This document shows, in pieces, positions 35,461 through 42,350 of a DNA stretch of 49,530 nt. The stretch is from the NCBI GenBank assembly GCA_022778745.1, contig JALFSR010000086.1, positions 1 through 49,530 on the forward strand, written 5' to 3'. The notes under the pieces are model-generated. The model did not search any database. It saw nothing but the letters and a program-made list of their open reading frames with translations, and had not been told where the DNA came from. How positions within the stretch are numbered: position 1 is the first letter of the stretch; the number at the start of each line of letters is the position of its first letter. Position numbers and translations under genes: made by a program. This DNA comes from Clostridiales bacterium. Its GTDB lineage: Bacteria; Bacillota; Clostridia; Lachnospirales; Lachnospiraceae.

Positions 35461-37314
35461 ATGATGGTAAGGGAAAATTTGTACAAAAAAGATTTAAAGT
35501 GTTTAATTGAATACAAACGAGAAGAAAATGGAGATCGATTAAGGAATATTGTAAAAGGTGTTCTTTCCCTCACTAGTTTCTACAAATTGGATAGGGGACA
35601 ATACATAGATGATAAAATTGTAATAGACCGAATTCTAAAAAGAATAGGTTTGGATCCTGGTGAAATAGAAATGATCATCTTAAAAAAAGATGCAGAGCGT
35701 TTTGTTCAGCGGGAAAAGATATATGAAGCCTATAATAACAAGGAATATGATAAAGCAGAACAATTACTGCGTCAATATGAGCAGGAGACAATGAATGAAC
35801 ATCAAATTCATCGTCAATTTGTTGGAAAAATGCATGTTCTTATTATGAGACAAAGAAATGGAAATGTAAATTTACAGATTGCGGTTTTAAAAGATGCAAT
35901 TGCATGTACGGTTCCTGAATTTGGAGCAAAACCATTGGAGGAGCTATGTTTGGCTCCAGAAGAAATGGAGTTGTTTGTTTTATTAGCATCCTGTTATCGA
36001 AAAAAGAATCAATTAATACGTGCAAAAAAATTATTAAAGCAAGTGTTTGATTATATGAAAGGGCGTAATATATCGCAAAAATTAATTTGTATGTATATGC
36101 CATATACATGTTTGGAGCTTTCTAAAGTATATGAGGTAAAAGAGCAGTATGAGGATGCGAGATATTATGCTATAACTGGAATTAAAATTTTATATTCTAA
36201 TGCAGAATTATCATATTTAACGGAACTTCAAGATCAGTATATAAAGTTAGAAAAAATTTCCGTACAAAACCGTAAATTAAGTGCTGCCAGAAGAAAGCGA
36301 TTAAAGCAAATACAAACAGAACATCAAGTAATTATAGAATTATACGAAGAATGTGGCATAAATCCATATCAAATATATCCTATAGAAAAATATAAGAATT
36401 GCTATATATTCAATGAATTACTTTGGCGATATAGAGAATTTTGTGGTATATCGAAAAAAAAATTTCGAGAAGATATTTGCAGTAGTCAAGCATTTTTTAG
36501 GATTGAGACAGAAGGGGGATGTCCAGTAAAAACATTTCCTAGATGGATGGAAAAAATGGGATTGCCACCTACTTATTACATTACCCAACTTCACGGAGCA
36601 AACACAGATCATATTAGAAAGAAAGATCGTATAGATAAATACATTAAAAGGAATCAACACAAAAAGGCGCAAGCTTTATTTGAACAACTAGATCGGGAGT
36701 TTCAAGAACGACGGTTGATAGAATATTGTCCAGAAAACTGTCAATATTTTTTAAGAGTACATACGATATTAGATAGAGAATTAGGTAAAATATCATTAAA
36801 AGATGCTCAGGATCAATTGAAGCAGGCATTATACTATACTTTTCCAGAGTATCAAACAAAAAAACTTGAGAAACGATTGTTATTAAAACAAGAGATAAAA
36901 ATACTAAATAATTTAGCAACTGGTTATGCAAAACAGAAGGAGTATAAAAAAGCCCTGTCTATATGGGAGGGAATAATAAATAGTTATAAGAAAAACGAAT
37001 TATATAAGTATATAGAGTATGATGAATATAATACAATATTAGTAAATTATGAAAGTGTAATTGGAAATAATAAGGATTATAAAAAATCAACTCAAAAGGC
37101 TTATGAAGGTATTCAATATTTTTTAAAGCAAGGTAAAATGGAAAGAATTGTACGATGTTGTTATAGTATTGCGTGGAATAAAGAACAAGAGATGTTAAAA
37201 GATTCAGGAAGAATTCAAAGAGAAGATAGTTGTGAAAAGAAACTTCATCAAGCAAAAATTATTGCAAGAGCATTAAATAATGTATTCTATGTAAAATTTT
37301 TAAAAGAACATTAA
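35461..37314 (+). CDS. TPR-rich regulator-like protein with two degenerate HTH segments (paralogue 2)
   Basis: 617 residues from ATG 35461; GTG 35443 is the most upstream frame start, but homology with paralogue 1 begins at about RENLYKKDLKCLIEYKREENG. AAGAAGG lies 17-20 bases before 35461, so the start remains uncertain. It aligns with paralogue 1 over its whole length, including PGEIEMIILKKD, HQIHRQFVGKM, LAPEEMELFVLLASCYRKKN, DICSSQAFFRIETEG and YYITQLHG. The same two HTH-like segments and TPR blocks are present. More lysine and codons such as ATA and TTA than paralogue 1 suggest faster drift. The 229-base gap upstream is AT-rich and shows a hairpin AATTGCAAA...TTTTGCAATT (35345-35380). 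A bidirectional terminator and a small peptide gene lie downstream. Confidence 0.7.
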   Translation: MMVRENLYKKDLKCLIEYKREENGDRLRNIVKGVLSLTSFYKLDRGQYIDDKIVIDRILKRIGLDPGEIEMIILKKDAERFVQREKIYEAYNNKEYDKAEQLLRQYEQETMNEHQIHRQFVGKMHVLIMRQRNGNVNLQIAVLKDAIACTVPEFGAKPLEELCLAPEEMELFVLLASCYRKKNQLIRAKKLLKQVFDYMKGRNISQKLICMYMPYTCLELSKVYEVKEQYEDARYYAITGIKILYSNAELSYLTELQDQYIKLEKISVQNRKLSAARRKRLKQIQTEHQVIIELYEECGINPYQIYPIEKYKNCYIFNELLWRYREFCGISKKKFREDICSSQAFFRIETEGGCPVKTFPRWMEKMGLPPTYYITQLHGANTDHIRKKDRIDKYIKRNQHKKAQALFEQLDREFQERRLIEYCPENCQYFLRVHTILDRELGKISLKDAQDQLKQALYYTFPEYQTKKLEKRLLLKQEIKILNNLATGYAKQKEYKKALSIWEGIINSYKKNELYKYIEYDEYNTILVNYESVIGNNKDYKKSTQKAYEGIQYFLKQGKMERIVRCCYSIAWNKEQEMLKDSGRIQREDSCEKKLHQAKIIARALNNVFYVKFLKEH

Positions 37315-37327
37315 GATACATGAAACA

Positions 37328-37372
37328 ACTCAAACTTCACAGATAAATAGTTATTATATGTGAAGTTTGAGT
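37328..37372. terminator. Bidirectional terminator between paralogue 2 and the peptide gene
   Basis: ACTCAAACTTCAC (37328-37340) pairs perfectly with GTGAAGTTTGAGT (37360-37372). It lies between the convergent stop codons at 37314 and 37380. Confidence 0.7.
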
Positions 37373-37379
37373 AAATAGT

Positions 37380-37553
37380 TTAATCTTCAAGAGGATCATC
37401 GCTTAATGGGGAAATACCTGGCTCAGTAGCCTCTGTTGTTTCAGTAGGATCTGTATCTGGCTTTGGTGTTCCCGTTGGGATGACAATTACTCCGATGAAT
37501 AATGCTGCGATGGAAGCAACGGCTATTTTTTTGATAGAATTCATTTTGTGCAT
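37380..37553 (-). CDS. Small exported peptide, candidate signalling pre-peptide
   Basis: 57 residues, too short for common gene-length cut-offs. It begins MHKMNSIKKIAVASIAALF, a basic start and hydrophobic core of a signal peptide, continues to VIPTG, and ends with an acidic, Pro/Thr-rich tail (KPDTDPTETTEATEPG, then a final SPLSDDPLED). AAAGGAGAGGAAACC gives a strong ribosome site, and TTCAAT-N17-TATAAC lies upstream, so it is a real gene by context. It is convergent with paralogue 2, in the manner of Phr/Shp-like genes beside RRNPP receptors. The tail after a probable signal-peptidase cut is short enough to yield a processed peptide. No homologue recognised; pairing with the TPR proteins is inference. 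Confidence 0.65.
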   Translation of the reverse strand: MHKMNSIKKIAVASIAALFIGVIVIPTGTPKPDTDPTETTEATEPGISPLSDDPLED

Positions 37554-37590
37554 TGGTTTCCTCTCCTTTATTTCTTATATTTAACTATAC

Positions 37591-37619
37591 GTTATAATAT
37601 AAAGATAGCATAAATTGAA
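37591..37619 (-). promoter_or_regulatory. Putative promoter of the small peptide gene
   Basis: On the minus strand TTCAAT (plus 37614-37619), 17 bases, then TATAAC (plus 37591-37596), about 40 bases before the ATG. The remaining DNA to 37779 shows nothing recognisable. Confidence 0.45.
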
Positions 37620-37779
37620 AAAAATGGGAAGCAACTTACTAGAAACAAAATTGGAAAATTTTTTTTGGAATAAGTTGATATTGCTTTCTTGATTTATAAA
37701 AATAACTAGATTTGCAAAAAAATAAGCCCCTTATTCTTATACTAAAGTGGACGTTTAAAATCCGTTTGGCTATCTTTTC

Positions 37780-37927
37780 GTCAACTACCCACGATCTAAA
37801 GGTCATGGGCTTGTAACTGCCCAGTCGTAGTAACGGATTACTCCTCCGACCTTTCACCCCGATAGATATCGCTATCTAAAGTGGCGTTACATCATAGGGT
37901 GGTTAACGGCACCCTTTGCAACAAAGT
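37780..37927 (-). ncRNA. Putative omega RNA region of the IS605-like element
   Basis: The 148 non-coding bases after the tnpB stop contain several stems, for example GATAGC-GATATC-type repeats near 37860-37877, and the terminal hairpin near 37790-37811. By analogy with known elements this is the guide-RNA scaffold; the guide would read GAAAAGATAGCCAAACGGAT (minus strand, plus 37760-37779). Confidence 0.45.
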
Positions 37928-39067
37928 TTACTCTGCCACAACTGTATTAGGTACTTGGCTATCAGCGAGATAGTTTATTCCCATGCGATACAGATTCATA
38001 GCTCCAATGCGGTCATCATTAGATTTATAGCCACAGTTCCTGCAAGAAAACAGATGTATTTTCTTATTACGGTTAGACTTTTCAGTATGTCCACAAATTG
38101 GGCAACACTGACTCGTATAACGAGGGTCTACTTTAATTACGGAAGACTGGTTCTGTTTGGCCTTGTAGATTAGCTTCTGTTCAAGGTCATAGAACGACCA
38201 CGATACAGAAACATAGCGGTACCTGGTTCTGACACACTCTGTAACATTACGAATGTCTGACAAATCTTCCAATACAAAGAGCATATGCTTTGGGTTTTGT
38301 TCAACGAGTGCCTTTGATACCTGATGGTTTATATCCTGCATCCACCGGTTTTCTCGCTGACCGATAGCTTTGGTTCTTCATCTCGAAGATGGGGTCTGAC
38401 GCATTTGGAGTTCTTTACGGAGTTTGGAATAGTTCGCACGTTTCTGCTTGACAGACTTACCACTAACAAATCCAGACTTGTGATTGCTGTCATAAGTTAC
38501 AACGACAAAGTTAATGCCTCTGTCAATACCTACGACATTACAGATGTCGGAAATACTGCTTTCTTCGACATCATAAGTTACTGGTATATGGAGATAATAC
38601 TTAGCGTACTTATTTACAAGTCTGGCAGTTCCAAACTTATAGATTGTATGGTCAAAGTATTTCGACATACCATCAGCGAAATACAGCAGTTTAACACGGC
38701 CATTAAGTGTATTCACAGAAAAGCAGTTTTGGGTTAAAGAATAATCCCTTTTCCAAACCAAGTCGTACTGTGGCTTTTTGAATGATGGCTTAATCCACTC
38801 GTTCTGATTTTCAAGAATGGTTTTGTATCTTGCAATGACTGTCTTGAATACAAACTGTGCCATTTGGGATTTAAGTCCAAACTTCTCACGAAGTGTGGAG
38901 TACAAAACCTTATTAAGCGAAAACTGCTTCCGGTCATGTGTGCGGAATACATATTCTGAAACATAATTACAGGCATCACGATACACGGACATAGTTTCAT
39001 CAAGCAGAACTTTGTCTGTATCAGCTGCAATTATTTGAACCTTTGCTGTTATAGTCATCTGCTCCAT
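37928..39067 (-). pseudogene. tnpB: TnpB RNA-guided endonuclease interrupted by one in-frame TGA
   Basis: Without the stop the frame would give 379 residues, normal for TnpB. AAAGGA precedes ATG 39067. The TGA at 38378-38380 follows LQMRQTPSSR, and reading resumes in the same frame as RTKAIGQRENRWMQDINHQ. The family has Arg-Arg-Arg-like sequence here, so CGA to TGA is the simplest change. All active-site features remain: GIDRGINFVVV (RuvC I Asp), FVLEDLSD (RuvC II Glu), CPICG and CRNCG (zinc finger) and NDDRIGAMNL (RuvC III Asp). Loss appears recent. Unless the stop is read through, no nuclease is made; a C-terminal piece from ATG 38341 would lack the first aspartate. Confidence 0.85.
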
Positions 39068-39149
39068 AGATGTATTCCTTTCATTGATATTTCACTAAAG
39101 TTATTATATCATAATAATTAGTGAATGTCAATATTTCGAGGTGGCTAAT

Positions 39150-39554
39150 ATGGATAATAGATACAATCGCCATAACAGACGCAAATACAGTCTGAAAGTA
39201 CATATAGTATTGGTTACAAAATACCGTAAACAACTGCTAAAAGGTTCTATCGCTGATGATGTTAAACAAAAGATTTTCGATATTGCAAATGCTAACGGAT
39301 ACGAAATCATCGCTATGGAAACCGATAAAGACCATATACATTTTCTTTTGAGTTACGATACAACAGATAGAGTTTGCGACATCGTTAAAATAGTAAAACA
39401 GGAAACGACTTATTATCTTTGGCAAAAATACAGTTCATTCTTGTCTAAACAGTATTGGAAGAAAAAGATATTTTGGTCAGACGGCTACTTTGCTTGCAGT
39501 ATTGGAGAAGTATCATCAGTAACGATACAAAAGTACATCGAAAGCCAAGGTTAA
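39150..39554 (+). CDS. tnpA: TnpA, Y1 (HUH) single-strand transposase
   Basis: 134 residues from ATG 39150, which has GAGGTGG five bases away; an in-frame GTG at 39141 overlaps that site. MNRYNRH-type start (MDNRYNRHNRRKYSLKVHIV), then DKDHIHFLLSY contains the His-x-His metal site, and VTIQKYIESQG carries the catalytic tyrosine near the C-terminus. It cuts and joins single-stranded DNA at the subterminal hairpins of the element's ends. The frame is intact, so this element, and any relic that keeps both tips, could still be mobilised. Confidence 0.93.
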   Translation: MDNRYNRHNRRKYSLKVHIVLVTKYRKQLLKGSIADDVKQKIFDIANANGYEIIAMETDKDHIHFLLSYDTTDRVCDIVKIVKQETTYYLWQKYSSFLSKQYWKKKIFWSDGYFACSIGEVSSVTIQKYIESQG

Positions 39555-39572
39555 TGGCTTCGGATTTACAAG

Positions 39573-39608
39573 GCTCCTCCCACCGCCTGAAGGCAGTGGG
39601 AGGAGCCT
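39573..39608. repeat. Left-end subterminal hairpin of the IS605-like element
   Basis: GGCTCCTCCCAC and GTGGGAGGAGCC-type arms enclose GCCT-GA-AGGC with one mismatch. TnpA recognises such hairpins. Confidence 0.75.
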
Positions 39609-39679
39609 ACAACAAACGAAAGGATTTCAATTATGAAAAGGTATAAGAATACGAGACTTATTTGTAAATCATTGTGTAA

Positions 39680-41113
39680 TTATACGTTAATTTCAGCAGT
39701 CATTCCAAGGATTTCCTTGTTTTCCTCTAAGATTGGAGCGATAACTTCTGCTAAAAATTCTTCTACTTGCTCTTTTGCACGGCCAGTATATTTTTCTGGC
39801 TGCATTGTCTGCTGTAATTCTTCTAATGTTAAGTTAAATGCAGGATCTGCTGCGATCAGCTCTAATAAATTATTATCCAAACCATTTACTTTTACATTGG
39901 CACCTGCCTGCATAGACAGTGTACGAATCTTTTCATGCAGTTCCTGACGGTCGCCGCCTGCTTTTACGGCATCCATCATAATATTTTCAGTTGCCATAAA
40001 TGGAAGTTCTGCCATTAAATGCTTGCGGATTACTTTATCATATACAACAAGACCGTCTACTACGTTTAAGTAAAGGTCTAAAATACCGTCGATTGCTAAA
40101 AATGCTTCTGGTACACTGATTCTCTTATTTGCAGAGTCGTCTAATGTACGCTCGAACCACTGTGTAGAAGATACAAGCATTGGATTCATGGCATCTGCCA
40201 TTACATAATTTGCCAATGATGCGATACGCTCACTTCTCATTGGGTTTCTTTTGTATGCCATTGCGGAGGAACCAATCTGGTTCTTTTCAAATGGTTCTTC
40301 GATTTCTTTTAAATGCTGTAACAGACGAATATCGTTTGAGAACTTATGTGCACTCTGTGCGATTCCTGCTAATACATTTAATACACGGCTATCTACTTTA
40401 CGAGAATAAGTCTGTCCAGATACTGGATAAACACCTTCAAATCCCATCTTTTCTGCGATCATCTGATCGAGTTTTTTAATTCTTTCGTGATCTCCGTCAA
40501 ATAATTCTAGGAAAGATGCCTGTGTTCCAGTTGTTCCCTTAGAACCTAACAGACGCATTGTGCTGATTAAATAATCAAGATCATCCAAATCCAGCTTTAA
40601 CTCCATCATCCAAAGTGTTGCACGCTTACCAACTGTTGTTGGCTGTGCAGGCTGAAAATGAGTGAATGCCAGTGTTGGAAGTGCTTTGTATTTGTCTGCA
40701 AACTTTGCTAATTCATTGATAACATTGACTAATTTCTTCTTTACAAGCTTTAAGCCTTCTGTCATAATAATCAGATCCGTGTTGTCTCCGACATAGCAGC
40801 TTGTAGCACCAAGGTGGATAATGCCCTTTGCCTTTGGACACTGTACACCATATGCATAGACATGAGACATAACGTCGTGACGTACTAATTTTTCTCTTTC
40901 TTTTGCTACGTCATAATTAATATCATCTTTGTGTGCCTTTAATTCTTCGATCTGTTCGTCTGTAATATTTAATCCTAATTCCTTTTCTGATTCTGCTAAT
41001 GCAATCCAGAGTGTTCTCCATGTGCGGAATTTCTTGTCCTGAGAGAAGATATACTGCATTTCTTTGCTGGCATAACGCTCAGATAATGGGCTTGAATAAC
41101 GGTCGGTTGCCAT
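39680..41113 (-). CDS. purB: Adenylosuccinate lyase
   Basis: 477 residues, the length of the clostridial type. HLGATSCYVGDNTDL carries the first conserved block, TLAFTHFQPAQPTTVGKR the second with the catalytic histidine, and GSSAMAYKRNPMRSE is the fumarase/lyase signature loop with the catalytic serine. It makes fumarate twice in purine synthesis: SAICAR to AICAR, and adenylosuccinate to AMP. It acts as a soluble tetramer. AGGAGG lies at good spacing. It follows purC on the same strand after 89 bases, so the two steps that make and split SAICAR are together. Confidence 0.97.
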   Translation of the reverse strand: MATDRYSSPLSERYASKEMQYIFSQDKKFRTWRTLWIALAESEKELGLNITDEQIEELKAHKDDINYDVAKEREKLVRHDVMSHVYAYGVQCPKAKGIIHLGATSCYVGDNTDLIIMTEGLKLVKKKLVNVINELAKFADKYKALPTLAFTHFQPAQPTTVGKRATLWMMELKLDLDDLDYLISTMRLLGSKGTTGTQASFLELFDGDHERIKKLDQMIAEKMGFEGVYPVSGQTYSRKVDSRVLNVLAGIAQSAHKFSNDIRLLQHLKEIEEPFEKNQIGSSAMAYKRNPMRSERIASLANYVMADAMNPMLVSSTQWFERTLDDSANKRISVPEAFLAIDGILDLYLNVVDGLVVYDKVIRKHLMAELPFMATENIMMDAVKAGGDRQELHEKIRTLSMQAGANVKVNGLDNNLLELIAADPAFNLTLEELQQTMQPEKYTGRAKEQVEEFLAEVIAPILEENKEILGMTAEINV

Positions 41114-41151
41114 AATAATTCCTCCTAGTTATATTAAGTAAGCGGATGTTT

Positions 41152-41184
41152 ATGTTTCCACATGTCGCATCCGCCTGTTTTTTG
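41152..41184. other. Hairpin between purC and purB
   Basis: GCGGATG (41152-41158) and CATCCGC (41168-41174) pair perfectly. On the plus strand the stem is followed by CTGTTTTTTG, so it looks like a terminator for transcripts antisense to purB; on the minus strand no T run follows, so purC-purB transcription could continue through it. Confidence 0.4.
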
Positions 41185-41202
41185 TTTTATCTGATTAGAC
41201 TA

Positions 41203-41913
41203 TTAGATACCAAGTCTCTTAAATACTTCCTGGTAAGCGTCTTCTACACCGCCGAGATCTCTTCTGAAACGGTCTTTGTCTAATTTTTCATGAGTATCCA
41301 TATCCCAAAGTCTGCAAGTATCTGGGGAAACTTCATCTGCTAAAATAATCTGTCCGTGGAATCTTCCAAATTCAATCTTGAAGTCGATTAATTCCATATT
41401 AACTTGTGCAAAATATGCCTTTAATTCTTCATTTATCTGGAATGCATATTTTGTAATTGTATCAATTTCTTCCTGAGTTGCAAGACCAAGTGCTAATGCA
41501 TAATAGCTGTTAATAAATGGATCGCCTAACTCATCATTTTTATAGCTAAACTCTAAGGTAGGAGTTAAGAGCTTTGTGCCTTCTTCTACACCCAATTTTT
41601 TTGAAAAGCTTCCTGCAGCTACATTACGGATAATAACCTCTAATGGTACAATTTCAACCTTCTTTACGGCTGTTTCTCTGTCACTTAACTCTTTTACATA
41701 GTGAGTAGGAACACCTTTCTTTTCCAGCATCTGGAATACAACGTTTGTCATACGGTTGTTTACAACACCTTTACCGCTGATTGTACCTTTCTTTAAACCG
41801 TTAAATGCGGTTGCATCATCCTTATAATCTACAATTAATACGTCTGGATCATCCGTTAAGAAAACTTTCTTTGCCTTTCCTTCATATAACTGTTCTAACT
41901 TTTTCATTTTCAT
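41203..41913 (-). CDS. purC: Phosphoribosylaminoimidazole-succinocarboxamide (SAICAR) synthase
   Basis: 236 residues, normal for bacterial PurC. LYEGKAKKVFLTDDPDVLIVDYKDDATAFNG is the nucleotide-binding start; VPLEVIIRNVAAGSFSKKLG, LEFSYKNDELGDPFIN and DFKIEFGRFHGQIILADEVSPDTCRLWD are the conserved substrate and metal blocks. It joins aspartate to CAIR using ATP. ATG 41913 and 41907 are both possible starts. The ribosome site is separated by a strong hairpin (see 41914-41950). A promoter lies at 42042-42070 on the same strand, giving a leader of about 120 bases. Confidence 0.97.
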   Translation of the reverse strand: MKMKKLEQLYEGKAKKVFLTDDPDVLIVDYKDDATAFNGLKKGTISGKGVVNNRMTNVVFQMLEKKGVPTHYVKELSDRETAVKKVEIVPLEVIIRNVAAGSFSKKLGVEEGTKLLTPTLEFSYKNDELGDPFINSYYALALGLATQEEIDTITKYAFQINEELKAYFAQVNMELIDFKIEFGRFHGQIILADEVSPDTCRLWDMDTHEKLDKDRFRRDLGGVEDAYQEVFKRLGI

Positions 41914-41950
41914 CTATGAGCGGAGGCGTTTACTCCGCCACTCTCCTTTC
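41914..41950 (-). promoter_or_regulatory. Shine-Dalgarno site and purC start bridged by a strong hairpin
   Basis: On the minus strand GAAAGGAG (plus 41943-41950) is followed after four bases by GCGGAG-TAAACGC-CTCCGC (plus 41920-41938), then TCATAG and the ATG. The real gap is 29 bases; folded, about 10. This is the clearest of three such arrangements in the window. Confidence 0.6.
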
Positions 41951-42041
41951 CATTAGTGTAGTGCAATCTACATTTGCGTGAAAGATTAAATTTCCTTATT
42001 CAAAGGAAAATGGAATGTTCCAGCTTTCTACGCTTATTATG

Positions 42042-42070
42042 AGTATAGCGGAGTGAGACTTAAAAATCAA
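42042..42070 (-). promoter_or_regulatory. Promoter of purC-purB
   Basis: On the minus strand TTGATT (plus 42065-42070), 17 bases, TATACT (plus 42042-42047). No recognisable purine riboswitch was found in the leader. Confidence 0.55.
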
Positions 42071-42241
42071 CTGGTTTTTACGAAAAACTTTGGGCTTTTC
42101 CTAATTTGTATTTTTTTTGATTTATGCAAAAATATAAGATTGAAAAAATGTGTAAATTTTTATTTTGAATATATTTGTACAAAACATCCTAAAAGAAATA
42201 ACAAATAAACAATAAAAAAAGAAAAATATAAGAAAATCGGA

Positions 42242-42278
42242 TGTTTGTGCAAAAAAAATACGTAAAAATGCACAAACA
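42242..42278. promoter_or_regulatory. Inverted repeat upstream of the sialidase promoter
   Basis: TGTTTGTGCA (42242-42251) and TGCACAAACA (42269-42278) are perfect 10-bp arms 17 bases apart, ending 28 bases before the -10. Possible operator, or a hairpin that ends transcripts from either side. Confidence 0.4.
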
Positions 42279-42303
42279 CAAGATAGAAATTCATGGAGAA
42301 TCA

Positions 42304-42312
42304 TGCTATAAT
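42304..42312 (+). promoter_or_regulatory. Extended -10 promoter of the sialidase gene
   Basis: TGCTATAAT is an extended -10 (TG-N-TATAAT) 39 bases before the ATG. The -35 region is weak. AAGGAGG lies 8 bases before the start codon. Confidence 0.55.
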
Positions 42313-42350
42313 TTATAACACCAAAGGTTCTTGAAGAAGGAGGGCATTGT

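Larger units (their letters stand above)
37780..39628 (-). mobile_element. IS605-like element with divergent tnpA and interrupted tnpB
   Basis: The right tip is GTCAACTACCCA at 37780-37791, next to an imperfect hairpin (CCACGATC...GTCATGG). The left tip ends at about 39628 and has a 36-base near-perfect hairpin (GGCTCCTCCCAC...GTGGGAGGAGCC, 39573-39608). tnpB reads minus and tnpA plus, the IS605 arrangement. The left boundary is fixed by where identity with the relic at 8404-8440 stops, and the right boundary by identity with 8384-8395. It is inserted about 50 bases beyond the purB stop codon. Confidence 0.8.

Noticed and set aside
37639-37857. 72-codon minus-strand frame across the IS605 right end
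   Set aside because: It spans the element boundary, matches no TnpB or other family and lies in the expected non-coding right end.
41950-42120. Possible purine riboswitch upstream of purC
   Set aside because: The conserved purine-riboswitch core bases and three-way junction could not be found; only a promoter and short AT-rich stems are visible.
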